Source: Pseudomonas sp. TH43
GTDB lineage: Bacteria; Pseudomonadota; Gammaproteobacteria; Pseudomonadales; Pseudomonadaceae
Reading direction: 5' to 3'
NCBI RefSeq assembly: GCF_016650635.1
Contig: NZ_JAEKFI010000001.1
Coordinates: forward strand, 992,001-1,056,000
DNA: 64,000 nucleotides
Below the pieces are notes generated by a model that was not told the DNA's origin, searched no databases, and saw only the letters and a program-made list of their open reading frames with translations. Shown here one piece after another: positions 18,831 through 27,765 of the stretch. Position 1 is the stretch's first letter; every line of letters begins with the position of its first letter. A program made the translations under genes and the position numbers.

Positions 18831-18943
18831 AAGACTAGCATCCGCTCTGCCACCGGGGCGACCGCTGCAAACAAAACTTCGTACTGGCGTGGCCGGATGG
18901 CTAAACTGGCAGCTTCTTCGATCCTGCCTCAGAGGTATCCGCG

Positions 18944-19306
18944 ATGCTGTTCAAGAACGTCCTGACCACTACTGCCCTGCTCGCCTCGCTGTTCGCCGCT
19001 TCGTCGGTATTCGCCCACGCCCATCTTAAAAGCCAGACCCCGGCCGCCGACAGCACCGTCGCTGCCCCGGCCGATTTGCGCCTGACCTTCTCCGAAGGCG
19101 TTGAGGCCAGCTTCACCAAAGTCGCCCTGACCAAGGATGGCGCGCCGGTCGCGGTGAAAGCGCTGACCACCGAAGGCGACAAGAAAATCCTCATCGTCAC
19201 CCCGGCTGCACCGCTGACTGCTGGCGAGTACAAAGTCGAATGGCACGCGGTATCGGTTGATACACACAAAAGCGAAGGCGCTTATCAGTTCAAGGTTGGC
19301 CAGTAA
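18944..19306 (+). CDS. CopC family copper-binding periplasmic protein
   Basis: This 120-residue protein has an N-terminal signal peptide ending ASSVFA, so the mature form starts HAHLKSQTPA. The amino-terminal His is the classic Cu(II) ligand of CopC. The WHAVSVDTHKSEG stretch near residue 105 supplies the other conserved Asp and His. No methionine-rich Cu(I) loop is present, so it is the Cu(II)-only short form. The CopD gene follows three bases after the stop. AGAGGTATC precedes ATG 18944. Probable role: periplasmic copper handling or supply. Confidence 0.9.
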   Translation: MLFKNVLTTTALLASLFAASSVFAHAHLKSQTPAADSTVAAPADLRLTFSEGVEASFTKVALTKDGAPVAVKALTTEGDKKILIVTPAAPLTAGEYKVEWHAVSVDTHKSEGAYQFKVGQ

Positions 19307-19309
19307 TTC

Positions 19310-20167
19310 ATGAGTGAAGCGCTGGTGCTGTGCCGGTTCCTGCATTTCAGCGTGGTGTTGATGCTGTTAGGGGCCTGGCTGTTCAGGCCGTTATTGCTCA
19401 AGGCTGACGCGCCACAAGTGGACCGGCACCTGGCGCGACTGGCGCGTTGGCTAACCGCGATCGCGCTGGTCAGCGGGATTGCCTGGGCACTGTTGATTAC
19501 CGCGAGCATGGCCGGGTCGGCAGAGGCGGCGTTTGATCCGGACACGATTGCGCTGGTGCTGGGCAATACGTTTTTCGGTCAGGTGTGGCGCTGGCATCTG
19601 CTGATCAATGCCGCGCTGTTGGCGCTGCTGTTTACCCCGTGGCGCTCCAGCATGCCGCTGCGGTTGGGCTTGAGTGGTTTGCTGCTGGCGACGCTGGCAC
19701 CGGTCGGGCATGGCGCGATGCTAGATGGTTTGAGTGGGCAGTTGCTGATTCTCAACCAGATCATTCATCTGACCTGCGTCGCCGCATGGCTGGGTGGACT
19801 GTTGTTGCTGGTGATGATTTTACGTCAGCCGAGTGAGCCGATGCCGGCGATTTTGCGCCGTTTCAGCGGTGTCGGGTATGCGTTGGTGGCCGGGCTGCTG
19901 ATCACGGGTTTGATCAACGTGCGCGTGCTGACCGGGCAGTGGTGGCCGACGCCGTTGTTCAGCGGGTTTGCCTTGATTCTGTTGATCAAGGCAATGATTG
20001 TGCTGGGGATGCTTGGGTTGGCGTTATTCAATCGCTTGCGCATGGATGATTGCGAACAGCGCATGGGCGCGCTCCGGCACAGCGTGATGCTGGAGTGGTT
20101 GCTCGGAATTGGCGCCGTAGCCGCCGTCTCGCTGCTCGGCACCCTGCCCCCGATGATCACAACCTGA
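19310..20167 (+). CDS. copD: CopD family copper transport membrane protein
   Basis: The 285-residue inner-membrane protein has eight hydrophobic segments. It begins with a conserved LCRFLHFSVVLMLLG helix and holds GHGAMLDG and IHLTCVAAWLGGL segments that carry the histidines of the CopD (PF05425) domain. CopD works with CopC in copper import or resistance. The genes are coupled. It converges on the EmrA-like gene, with a perfect 32-bp-arm palindrome between them. Confidence 0.88.
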   Translation: MSEALVLCRFLHFSVVLMLLGAWLFRPLLLKADAPQVDRHLARLARWLTAIALVSGIAWALLITASMAGSAEAAFDPDTIALVLGNTFFGQVWRWHLLINAALLALLFTPWRSSMPLRLGLSGLLLATLAPVGHGAMLDGLSGQLLILNQIIHLTCVAAWLGGLLLLVMILRQPSEPMPAILRRFSGVGYALVAGLLITGLINVRVLTGQWWPTPLFSGFALILLIKAMIVLGMLGLALFNRLRMDDCEQRMGALRHSVMLEWLLGIGAVAAVSLLGTLPPMITT

Positions 20168-20170
20168 AAA

Positions 20171-20243
20171 TCAAAAGATCGCAGCCTTCGGCAGCTCCTG
20201 CAGAGTCCCCATGCAGGAGCTGCCGAAGGCTGCGATCTTTTGA
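20171..20243. repeat. REP palindrome with perfect 32-bp arms (convergent gene end)
   Basis: The arms (starting TCAAAAGATCGCAGCCTTCG and ending TGCGATCTTTTGA) are perfectly complementary over 32 bp, separated by a 9-base loop. It lies between converging copD and emrA-like genes; a run of A/T flanks both sides, so it can act as a two-way terminator. An almost identical structure lies at 41,141-41,213. Confidence 0.85.
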
Positions 20244-20245
20244 TC

Positions 20246-21388
20246 TTAATGCGGTTGGGTGTCGCCCGCGGCGGTGTCGATGCTGACCACCACCGACATC
20301 CCCGGCCGCAAACGTTCCTCCTCCTGCTGCCCCTCATCAATGGTGATCCGCACCGGCACGCGCTGGGCGATTTTGACGAAGTTGCCGGTCGCGTTATCCG
20401 CCTGCAACAAGGCAAACTCAGACCCCGTCGCCGGCGAAATATGCTGCACGTGCCCGGTGAATTTGCGGTGGTTCAACGCATCGACGGTGAAGCGCACCGG
20501 TTGCCCGACCCGTATGTTGTCCATCTGCGTTTCCTTCATGTTGGCGATCACCCACTTCTGGTCCGGCACCAACGCCATCAACTGCGCCCCGGAGTTGACG
20601 TAAGCGCCGAGGCGCACGCCGATCTGCCCGAGCTGACCGTCACGCGGCGCAACGATCCGCGTGTTCGACAAATCGATCCGTGCCAATTGCACCGCTGCTT
20701 CGGCGCTGGCCACCGCCGCCTCCAGCGAGCCACGATTGACGATCACGGTTTGCAGATCCTGCCGGGCGATTTCCAGATTGGCCTTGGCCTGCGCCACGGC
20801 AGCAATGCCTTGGGCATTGGCGGCCAGGGTTACGTCCATTTCGCGCTTGGAAACGGAGCCGTCGCTCACCAGTTCCTTGTTGCGGCGTAAATCCGCCTCA
20901 CTCTTGCGCAGTTGCGCCTCGCTGTCGGCCACTGCGGCCTGGCGCAGTTTGATCGTCGCCTCGGCGCTGTTGCGCTGCTGCACGACATTGGCCAGTGCCG
21001 CTTTCTGTACCGCCAATTGCGCCAGCGACTGATCGAGACGCTGCTGATAAATACGGTCGTCCAGCCGCACCAGCAAATCCCCAGCCTTCACGTACTGGAA
21101 ATCCTGCACCGGCACTTCATACACGTAGCCGGCGAGCTGCGGGCCGATGATCGTCACTTGCCCGCGTATCAAGGCATTCTCGGTGGTCTCGACCGCACTG
21201 CTGAACGGTGGCAATTGCCACGCATACAGGACGATCAACACGCCGACAATGGCAATCGCGGCAAAGCCCATTGAGGAGATGATCCGCACCCGCAGTGAGC
21301 GCGGCTCAGTGTTCGGCGATGATGGCGGCGCCACGCCCTCAGGGGTGGCGGCGATGGCATTGGTGGTTGTGGTGGTCGGTTCGGTCAT
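20246..21388 (-). CDS. HlyD/EmrA family membrane fusion protein
   Basis: The 380-residue periplasmic adaptor has one N-terminal membrane helix (SMGFAAIAIVGVLIVLYAW), a lipoyl-like pair of half motifs (GQVTIIGPQLAGYVYEVPV and RIVAPRDGQLGQIGV) flanking a long coiled-coil hairpin, and a beta-barrel C-terminus. This layout is that of EmrA-type adaptors for DHA2 major facilitator pumps. Its start overlaps the stop of the upstream pump gene by four bases. The probable complex exports drugs or hydrophobic toxins across both membranes with a TolC-like channel encoded elsewhere. Confidence 0.9.
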   Translation of the reverse strand: MTEPTTTTTNAIAATPEGVAPPSSPNTEPRSLRVRIISSMGFAAIAIVGVLIVLYAWQLPPFSSAVETTENALIRGQVTIIGPQLAGYVYEVPVQDFQYVKAGDLLVRLDDRIYQQRLDQSLAQLAVQKAALANVVQQRNSAEATIKLRQAAVADSEAQLRKSEADLRRNKELVSDGSVSKREMDVTLAANAQGIAAVAQAKANLEIARQDLQTVIVNRGSLEAAVASAEAAVQLARIDLSNTRIVAPRDGQLGQIGVRLGAYVNSGAQLMALVPDQKWVIANMKETQMDNIRVGQPVRFTVDALNHRKFTGHVQHISPATGSEFALLQADNATGNFVKIAQRVPVRITIDEGQQEEERLRPGMSVVVSIDTAAGDTQPH

Positions 21389-23040
21389 GAAGAAGTGGCA
21401 CCGCTAGAAGGTACGGAAGGCGCTGCGGCAACGGCTTTGGTGGTACTCATCAGCCACAGTGCGCGAATGGAAATCCAGATCATGGTCAGCACCGCAATCA
21501 CCGCGATGAGCATGAACACATCGTTATAGGCCAGCACGTTCGCTTCGCGAGTGGCCGCGTTGGCCAGGCTGCGAATGCCGGCCAGATTGCGCAGGCTCGG
21601 GTCGGCCAGCAGCGAGCCGTAGGCCGAGCCACCGCTCTGCACGCGCGCGGCCACCAACGGGTCAGACAACACCAATTGCTCAACGATGTGGCTGGAGTGA
21701 AATTTCTCCCGGACGATCTGGAACGTACCGAGCAACGCCGCGCCGATCAAACCGCCGAGGTTATTGCAGATACCAAACAGCACGGAAAAACTCACCAGGT
21801 TACGTGGATTGGTCAGCACATTACGGGTGCCCAGAACCATGGTCGGGCCGAGGAAAAACGTGCTGCCGAACGCCAGCAGAAACTGGCTGAGATAGAGGTT
21901 TTCCGGGCGCGTCAGATTATTGGAAAAACTGTCCATGACCGAACCGGTCGCCATCAGCGCCAGCGAGATGATCAGTGGCATGAGCAGGTGTTTCGGGTTG
22001 ATGGTCAGCGCACTGGTTGCCAGGCCGGCAACGCTGCCGATCAGCATCACCACGTAAAGGCTGTGCAACTGCTCGCTGCTCATGTTGAGGGTCTGCATGA
22101 AACCCACGGCGCCGGTGGATTGCTCGGAAGTGACCATGCGAATCAGCACCACCGCCAGCGCCAGACGGATCATCACTCCACTGCCCAGCCAACGCGTCAT
22201 CAACATCGGGTTGCTGCGATTGTGCTCAATGGCCAGGCCGGTGAGGATCAGCGCAATCGAGGCGGCCAACGCCACGCCGATCCAGTTGGCCTCCAGCCAC
22301 CAGTCGATCCGTCCCAGCGACAACACGGCGCACAGCAGCGCCACGCCCGTGGCAAGAATCGCGAAGGTCAGGAAGTCGAGTTTTTCGAAGGTTTTGAAGC
22401 GATCGCCCGGTGGCAACTTGAGCATCAAGACACAGCCCAGCGACAACAGCGCCATGCCCAATTCGAACAGGTACAAACCGCGCCATTCAGCAATCTGCAG
22501 CAGATCTTCGGAAAACAATCGCGCCAGTGGCAGCGCCAGTTGTGAAGTACCAAGACCGAGCACCAGCGCCTTCATCCGCCATTTCGCCGGGAACGCCTGC
22601 ACCATGTAATACAGACCCAGCGAACTGAGCGCCGCGCCGACCATGCCGTGGGCGGCACGCACCGCCACGGCCGAGTTCAAGTCGTTGACGAACAAATGGC
22701 CGAAGGTCACCAGCGCATACAGCACCAGAAATACCTCGGTGAATGCGCGCAGACCGAACTGCTGGCGAAACTTCACCAGCAACAGGTTCATCGAGACGTT
22801 GGTCATCACGTACGCCGCCGGCAGCCAGGCCATTTCTGCGGTGGTCGCGCCGAGTGCGCCTTGCAGATAAGTCAGGTTGGCCACCACCAGCGAGTTGCCC
22901 AAACCACCGGTCAACGCCACCAACAGCCCGACCAGCGCATAGGCCAGGCGCTTCGGATTGGAGTGCAAGGGCGTCGAGGGGGAACCGGGCAGGCTGGGCT
23001 TCTCGTGCGGCTGCCAGTTGCGCGGGGCGTAGTGATCCAT
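21385..23040 (-). CDS. MFS transporter, DHA2/EmrB-like
   Basis: The 551-residue protein has about 14 hydrophobic segments, as in DHA2 drug:proton antiporters. A proline/serine-rich cytoplasmic N-terminus leads to the first helix (LVGLLVALTGGLGNSLVVAN) and the motif-C region is near residue 160. The C-terminal helix (MLIAVIAVLTMIWISIRALWL) is followed by a serine-rich tail. It is translationally coupled to the EmrA-like adaptor. No regulator gene is adjacent, unlike most emr loci; substrates are unknown. Confidence 0.9.
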   Translation of the reverse strand: MDHYAPRNWQPHEKPSLPGSPSTPLHSNPKRLAYALVGLLVALTGGLGNSLVVANLTYLQGALGATTAEMAWLPAAYVMTNVSMNLLLVKFRQQFGLRAFTEVFLVLYALVTFGHLFVNDLNSAVAVRAAHGMVGAALSSLGLYYMVQAFPAKWRMKALVLGLGTSQLALPLARLFSEDLLQIAEWRGLYLFELGMALLSLGCVLMLKLPPGDRFKTFEKLDFLTFAILATGVALLCAVLSLGRIDWWLEANWIGVALAASIALILTGLAIEHNRSNPMLMTRWLGSGVMIRLALAVVLIRMVTSEQSTGAVGFMQTLNMSSEQLHSLYVVMLIGSVAGLATSALTINPKHLLMPLIISLALMATGSVMDSFSNNLTRPENLYLSQFLLAFGSTFFLGPTMVLGTRNVLTNPRNLVSFSVLFGICNNLGGLIGAALLGTFQIVREKFHSSHIVEQLVLSDPLVAARVQSGGSAYGSLLADPSLRNLAGIRSLANAATREANVLAYNDVFMLIAVIAVLTMIWISIRALWLMSTTKAVAAAPSVPSSGATSS

Positions 23041-23119
23041 TGAATAGCCTTGTGCGAAAGGTGATTGAAGTTTGCCGCAAAATCACCGGCAACACACATC
23101 CCATGGACAACACAAATCC

Positions 23120-23211
23120 CTGTAGGCGCTGTCGAGTGAAACGAGGCTGCGATCTTTTGATTTTAAAAAAGCCAGATCAAAAGATCGCAGCGTGCCGCAG
23201 CTCCTGCAGGG
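23120..23211. repeat. REP pair, GATCTTTTGATC type
   Basis: GCTGCGATCTTTTGATTTTA and the inverted AGATCAAAAGATCGCAGCGT face each other in the gap between the divergent MFS pump and porin genes. The left REP copy is degenerate (TGTAGGCGCTGTCGAG). Confidence 0.75.
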
Positions 23212-23289
23212 TTATCGTACAACCGAGGGTTGACTTTCCCGGGAAACGTAGGAAATATCCGCACCAGCGTTGTACGACGACGTATAACG

Positions 23290-23307
23290 AATAATAAAAA
23301 CAACAAA
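23290..23307 (+). promoter_or_regulatory. CA-type A-rich motifs before the OprD start (Hfq/Crc candidate)
   Basis: AATAATAA (23290-23297) and AACAACAA (23299-23306) both fit the AANAANAA pattern bound by Hfq with Crc in pseudomonads. They lie 20-37 bases before the porin start, next to the ribosome site, where binding would block translation during growth on preferred carbon sources. Confidence 0.5.
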
Positions 23308-23326
23308 TGAATCAGGGAGCGTCACA

Positions 23327-24622
23327 GTGAGCACACTCGTCTGTAATTCCGTCCGCCCTTCCCGCTTCTCCAACCTCCGCCCGCGTTCCACCCTGAGCCT
23401 GATCAGCTGTAGCAGCCTCGCCCTCGCCTTGCCGATGAGCGCCGATGCCGAAGGCTTTCTGGAAGACAGCAAAGCCACGCTGAACCTGCGCAACGCCTAC
23501 TTCAACCGTAACTTCGTCAACCCTGATCATCCGCAGAGCAAGGCTGAAGAATGGACGCAGAACTTCATTCTCGACGCCAGATCCGGCTTCACCCAAGGCA
23601 CTGTCGGCTTCGGCCTCGACGTGCTCGGGTTGTATTCGCAAAAGCTCGATGGCGGCAAAGGCTCCGGCGGCACGCAGTTGCTGCCGATTCACGATGACGG
23701 GCGTCCGGCGGACAACTTTGGCCGCCTCGGCGTGGCATTGAAGGCCAAGGTCTCGCAGACGGAATTGAAGGTCGGCGAATGGATGCCAGTGCTGCCGATC
23801 CTGCGTTCCGACGACGGCCGCTCTCTGCCACAGACTTTTCGCGGCGGCCAGATCACCTCCACCGAAATCAACGGCCTGACGGTTTATGGCGGCCAGTTCC
23901 GTGGCAACAGCCCGCGTAACGATGCAAGCATGGAAGACCTGTCAATGAACGGCAAAGGCGCGTTCACCTCGGACCGCTTCAACTTCGGCGGCGGCGAGTA
24001 CACATTCAACGACAAGCGCACTCTGGTCGGCGTGTGGTACGCCGAACTCAGCGACATCTATCAGCAGCAGTACTTCAACCTCAGCCACAGTCAGCCCGTT
24101 GGCGACTGGACGCTCGGCGCCAACCTCGGTTTCTTCACCGGCAAGGAAGACGGCAGCGCGCTGGCCGGCGATCTCGACAACAAGACTGCATTCGCCTTGC
24201 TCTCGGCCAAATACGGCGGCAACGCCTTCTATGTCGGCCTGCAAAAACTCAGCGGCGACGATGCGTGGATGCGCATCAATGGCACCAGCGGCGGCACTCT
24301 GGCCAACGACAGTTACAACGCCAGTTACGACAACGCCAAAGAACGCTCCTGGCAAGTGCGCCACGACTACAACTTCGCCGCGCTCGGCGTTCCCGGCCTG
24401 ACCCTGATGAACCGCTACATCAGCGGCGATAACGTGCATACCGCAACGACCACCGACGGCAAGGAATGGGGACGCGAGTCGGAGCTGGCCTACACCGTGC
24501 AGAGCGGGTCGCTGAAAAATCTCAACGTGAAATGGCGCAACGCGACCATTCGCCGGGACTTCAGCACCAACGAGTTTGACGAGAACCGGATCTTTATCAG
24601 CTATCCGATTTCGTTGTTGTAA
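23327..24622 (+). CDS. OprD family outer membrane porin
   Basis: The 431-residue protein starts at GTG 23327 after GGGAG. A signal sequence ends near residue 42 (MSADA), followed by the OprD-type opening EGFLEDSKATLNLRNAYFNR. Alternating amphipathic strands run to a terminal aromatic-poor SYPISLL strand. OprD porins are 18-stranded substrate-selective channels for small carboxylates or basic amino acids. The uronate dehydrogenase, lactonase and TRAP genes downstream suggest galacturonate or glucuronate as cargo. Confidence 0.9.
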   Translation: MSTLVCNSVRPSRFSNLRPRSTLSLISCSSLALALPMSADAEGFLEDSKATLNLRNAYFNRNFVNPDHPQSKAEEWTQNFILDARSGFTQGTVGFGLDVLGLYSQKLDGGKGSGGTQLLPIHDDGRPADNFGRLGVALKAKVSQTELKVGEWMPVLPILRSDDGRSLPQTFRGGQITSTEINGLTVYGGQFRGNSPRNDASMEDLSMNGKGAFTSDRFNFGGGEYTFNDKRTLVGVWYAELSDIYQQQYFNLSHSQPVGDWTLGANLGFFTGKEDGSALAGDLDNKTAFALLSAKYGGNAFYVGLQKLSGDDAWMRINGTSGGTLANDSYNASYDNAKERSWQVRHDYNFAALGVPGLTLMNRYISGDNVHTATTTDGKEWGRESELAYTVQSGSLKNLNVKWRNATIRRDFSTNEFDENRIFISYPISLL

Positions 24623-24650
24623 AGCCAGCCGCCACACCGGGTTTCACCCT

Positions 24651-24739
24651 GTGGGAGCGAGCCTGCTCGCGAAGGCGGCGTATCAGTCGACATAAATTCC
24701 AAATGACACAGCGCGTTCGCGAGCAGGCTCGCTTCCACA
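24651..24739. repeat. REP pair, GTGGGAGCGAGC type
   Basis: GTGGGAGCGAGCCTGCTCGC and its inverse GCGAGCAGGCTCGCTTCCAC are separated by about 45 bases. The pair lies in the 283-bp gap between the porin gene and udh, whose remainder is leader sequence for udh. Confidence 0.8.
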
Positions 24740-24881
24740 AGGGATTGCATTGCAAATACGGAACTGTGGTGATCGAAAAGAGGAATAGCCCTTCCGTCAT
24801 TTACACCGAAAGTCGCGTTGACAAGTTCCGGAAACCCTACCGATACTTCAGCGCAGTCATACGACAACCTACAACAAACCT

Positions 24882-24889
24882 AATAACAA
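24882..24889 (+). promoter_or_regulatory. CA motif before udh (Hfq/Crc candidate)
   Basis: AATAACAA matches AANAANAA and sits 17 bases before the udh start, preceded by the near match ACAACAAA at 24871. Similar motifs precede the porin and the TRAP binding-protein genes. Confidence 0.45.
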
Positions 24890-24905
24890 CGTGTAAGGGA
24901 TTGCC

Positions 24906-25730
24906 ATGACGTCTACCTCTACTCCCCGCGCCCCGTTCAACCGTCTGCTGCTGACCGGTGCTGCCGGCGGCCTGGGCAAAGTTCTGCGCGAACGCCTGCG
25001 CCCCTACGCCAACGTGCTGCGCCTGTCGGACATCGCCGCCCTCGCCCCGGCCGTCGATGATCGCGAAGAAATCGTGCTGTGCGACCTCGCCGACAAACAG
25101 TCGGTTCATGAACTGGTCGAAGACGTTGATGCGATCCTGCACTTCGGTGGCGTGTCCGTTGAGCGGCCGTTCGAAGAGATCCTCGGCGCCAACATTTGCG
25201 GGGTCTTCCACATCTATGAAGCGGCGCGCCGCCATGGCGTGAAGCGGGTGATCTTCGCCAGCTCCAACCATGTCATCGGTTTCTACAAACAGGACGAACA
25301 ACTCGACGCCAGCTCCCCTCGCCGCCCCGATGGCTACTACGGCTTGTCCAAATCCTACGGCGAGGACATGGCCAGTTTCTACTTCGATCGCTACGGCATC
25401 GAGACCGTCAGCATCCGCATCGGCTCCTCGTTCCCCGAGCCGCAAAACCGCCGAATGATGCACACCTGGCTGAGCTTCGACGACCTCACGCAATTGCTCG
25501 AGCACTCGCTGTACACGCCGAATGTCGGTCACACCGTGGTTTACGGCATGTCCGCCAACAAGGACGTCTGGTGGGACAACCGCTTCGCCGATCACCTCGG
25601 TTTCGAGGCCAGGGACAGCTCCGAAGTGTTCCGCCAACAAGTCGAAGCGCAGCCATTGCCGGCGGACGATGACCCGGCACGAAACTATCAGGGCGGCGCC
25701 TTCGTCGCGGCTGGCCCGTTCGGCGACTGA
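24906..25730 (+). CDS. udh: Uronate dehydrogenase
   Basis: This 274-residue extended short-chain dehydrogenase starts at ATG 24906 behind TAAGGGA. It has the nucleotide-binding TGAAGGLGK (residues 17-25), an ILHFGGVSVERPF block, SSNHVIGFY and the catalytic YYGLSKSYGED (Tyr-x3-Lys). This is the characteristic Pseudomonas uronate dehydrogenase, which oxidises galacturonate or glucuronate with NAD to the aldarolactone. The lactonase gene follows after 24 bases. It fits the oxidative hexuronate pathway to galactarate/glucarate. Confidence 0.93.
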   Translation: MTSTSTPRAPFNRLLLTGAAGGLGKVLRERLRPYANVLRLSDIAALAPAVDDREEIVLCDLADKQSVHELVEDVDAILHFGGVSVERPFEEILGANICGVFHIYEAARRHGVKRVIFASSNHVIGFYKQDEQLDASSPRRPDGYYGLSKSYGEDMASFYFDRYGIETVSIRIGSSFPEPQNRRMMHTWLSFDDLTQLLEHSLYTPNVGHTVVYGMSANKDVWWDNRFADHLGFEARDSSEVFRQQVEAQPLPADDDPARNYQGGAFVAAGPFGD

Positions 25731-25760
25731 TCACTCTGACAACGACACAAGGGAATGAAT

Positions 25761-26654
25761 ATGCAAGCCGAATTGATCGTCGATGCCCGCAACGCGGTGG
25801 GCGAAAGCCCGGTCTGGGTGCCAGAGGAAAATGCGTTGTACTGGGTCGACATTCCTAATCGCGGACTGCAACGCTGGAGCGCCGACACCGGCCATGTGCA
25901 CGCCTGGAAAGCCCCGCAGATGCTCGCCTGCATCGCCCGCCATCGTCATGGTGGCTGGGTCGCGGGCATGGAAAACGGCTTCTTTCATCTCAAGCCGGAC
26001 AACGATGGCAGCCTCGACAGCGAGCTGCTGGCCAGCGTCGAGCACGGCCGCGCAGACATGCGCCTCAACGACGGTCGCTGTGATCGTCAGGGCCGCTTCT
26101 GGGCCGGCAGCATGGTATTGAACATGGGCTTGAATGCGCCCGAAGGCCGGCTCTATCGCTATGGCGCCGGACAATCCGCAGTAATCGCCGCGCAACTCGA
26201 CGGTTTCATTGTGCCCAACGGCCTCGGTTTCAGCCCCGACGGCAAGACCATGTACCTGTCCGACTCGCACCCCGACGTGCAATTGATCTGGGCTTTCGAT
26301 TACGACACCGACACCGGCACGCCGTCGAACCGCCGTGTTTTCGTCGACATGCATCATTTCCCCGGACGCCCGGACGGCGCGGCTGTCGATGCCGAGGGTT
26401 TCTACTGGATCTGCGCCAACGATGCCGGGCTCATCCACCGTTTTGCGCCGGACGGTCGACTCGACTTTTCGCTGGCCGTACCGGTGAAAAAACCGACGAT
26501 GTGCGCTTTCGGTGGCAGCCGGATGGACACCCTCTTCGTGACGTCGATTCGCCCCGGCGACGACCACGATCCGCAGTCGCTGGCCGGCGGCGTATTCGCC
26601 CTGAACACCGGCGTCAAAGGCCTGCCGGAACCCCAATTCAACGATTTGCTGTAA
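25761..26654 (+). CDS. SMP-30/gluconolactonase family aldarolactonase
   Basis: The second ATG (25761) is preferred because it lies six bases after AAGGGA; the first ATG at 25755 is too close. The 297-residue beta-propeller starts with VGESPVWVPEENALYWVDI, the SMP-30 metal-site region. It also has LNDGRCDRQGRFWAG near residue 97, FIVPNGLGFSPDGKTMYLSD near 148 and FPGRPDGAAVDAEG near 200. It should open the lactone made by uronate dehydrogenase to galactarate or glucarate, since it is encoded between udh and the transporter genes. Confidence 0.88.
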   Translation: MQAELIVDARNAVGESPVWVPEENALYWVDIPNRGLQRWSADTGHVHAWKAPQMLACIARHRHGGWVAGMENGFFHLKPDNDGSLDSELLASVEHGRADMRLNDGRCDRQGRFWAGSMVLNMGLNAPEGRLYRYGAGQSAVIAAQLDGFIVPNGLGFSPDGKTMYLSDSHPDVQLIWAFDYDTDTGTPSNRRVFVDMHHFPGRPDGAAVDAEGFYWICANDAGLIHRFAPDGRLDFSLAVPVKKPTMCAFGGSRMDTLFVTSIRPGDDHDPQSLAGGVFALNTGVKGLPEPQFNDLL

Positions 26655-26689
26655 CGCCCGCCTGTGCTGCACCGCTGCGCCTTGAACAC

Positions 26690-26700
26690 AACAATAACAA
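26690..26700 (+). promoter_or_regulatory. CA motifs before dctP-like gene (Hfq/Crc candidate)
   Basis: Overlapping AACAATAA (26690-26697) and AATAACAA (26693-26700) match AANAANAA and directly precede the CTGGAGAA ribosome site of the TRAP binding-protein gene. Confidence 0.5.
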
Positions 26701-26714
26701 GACTGGAGAACCCC

Positions 26715-27686
26715 ATGGACTTCAAACGCACCTTGCTCGCCGTCGCTCTACCGTTGGCCTTCACCTTCACCAGTGCCGCCCAGGCGCTGGAGATCAAATT
26801 CGCCGATGTGCATCCCGCCGGTTATCCCACCGTGGTCGCTGAAGAGAGTATGGGCAAGACCCTGACCAAGGAAACCAACGGCGAACTCACCTTCAAGTAT
26901 TTCCCGGGCGGCGTGCTCGGTTCGGAGAAAGAAGTCATCGAGCAGGCGCAGGTCGGCGCGATCCAGATGACCCGCGTCAGCCTGGGTATCGTCGGCCCGG
27001 TAGTGCCGGATGTGAACGTGTTCAACATGCCGTTCATCTTCCGCGATCAGGCGCACATGCGTGCGGTCATCGATGGCGAAGTCGGCGATGCGATTCTCGA
27101 CAAGATCAGCAACTCCGAATTCGGCCTGGTGGCCTTGGCCTGGATGGACGGCGGTACGCGCAATATCTACACCAAAAAACCGGTGCGCAAACTTGAAGAC
27201 CTCAAGGGCATGAAGATCCGCGTGCAAGGCAACCCGATGTTCATCGAGACCATCAACGCCATGGGCGGCAACGGCATTGCCATGGACACCGGCGAGATCT
27301 TCAGCGCCTTGCAGACCGGGGTGATCGACGGCGCGGAAAACAACCCGCCAACCCTGCTTGAACACAACCATTTTCAGAACGCCAAGTTCTACAGCCTGAC
27401 CGGGCACCTGATCCTGCCCGAGCCCATTGTGATGTCGAAAATCACCTGGGAAAAACTCACCCCCGATCAGCAGACGCTGGTGAAGAAAGCCGCCAAGGCT
27501 GCGCAGGCAGAGGAGCGCGTGCTGTGGGATGCCAAATCCGCCAGCAGCGAGGAAAAACTCAAAGCCGCAGGCGTCGAGTTCATCACCGTCGACAAGAAAC
27601 CCTTCTACGAGGCCACCGCCTCGATTCGCGAGAAATACGGCGCGCCTTACGCCGACCTGATCAAACGCATCGAAGCCGTTCAGTAA
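26715..27686 (+). CDS. TRAP transporter periplasmic substrate-binding protein (DctP family)
   Basis: The start at ATG 26715, behind CTGGAGAA, gives 323 residues. A signal peptide ends at AAQALE (near residue 23). The mature part has the DctP family FADVHPAGYP start, GGVLGSEKEVIEQ, and the GMKIRVQGNPMFIE segment carrying the arginine that pairs with the ligand carboxylate. Two membrane subunit genes follow. With udh and lactonase upstream, the ligand is probably a hexuronate. Confidence 0.93.
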   Translation: MDFKRTLLAVALPLAFTFTSAAQALEIKFADVHPAGYPTVVAEESMGKTLTKETNGELTFKYFPGGVLGSEKEVIEQAQVGAIQMTRVSLGIVGPVVPDVNVFNMPFIFRDQAHMRAVIDGEVGDAILDKISNSEFGLVALAWMDGGTRNIYTKKPVRKLEDLKGMKIRVQGNPMFIETINAMGGNGIAMDTGEIFSALQTGVIDGAENNPPTLLEHNHFQNAKFYSLTGHLILPEPIVMSKITWEKLTPDQQTLVKKAAKAAQAEERVLWDAKSASSEEKLKAAGVEFITVDKKPFYEATASIREKYGAPYADLIKRIEAVQ

Positions 27687-27765
27687 CCCTCCCGACCCTC
27701 AACGAAAGGCCCGGCGGCGCTGGCGTGCATTGACGCCCGCGTCCGCCCGGTTACGGTGGAACCCG

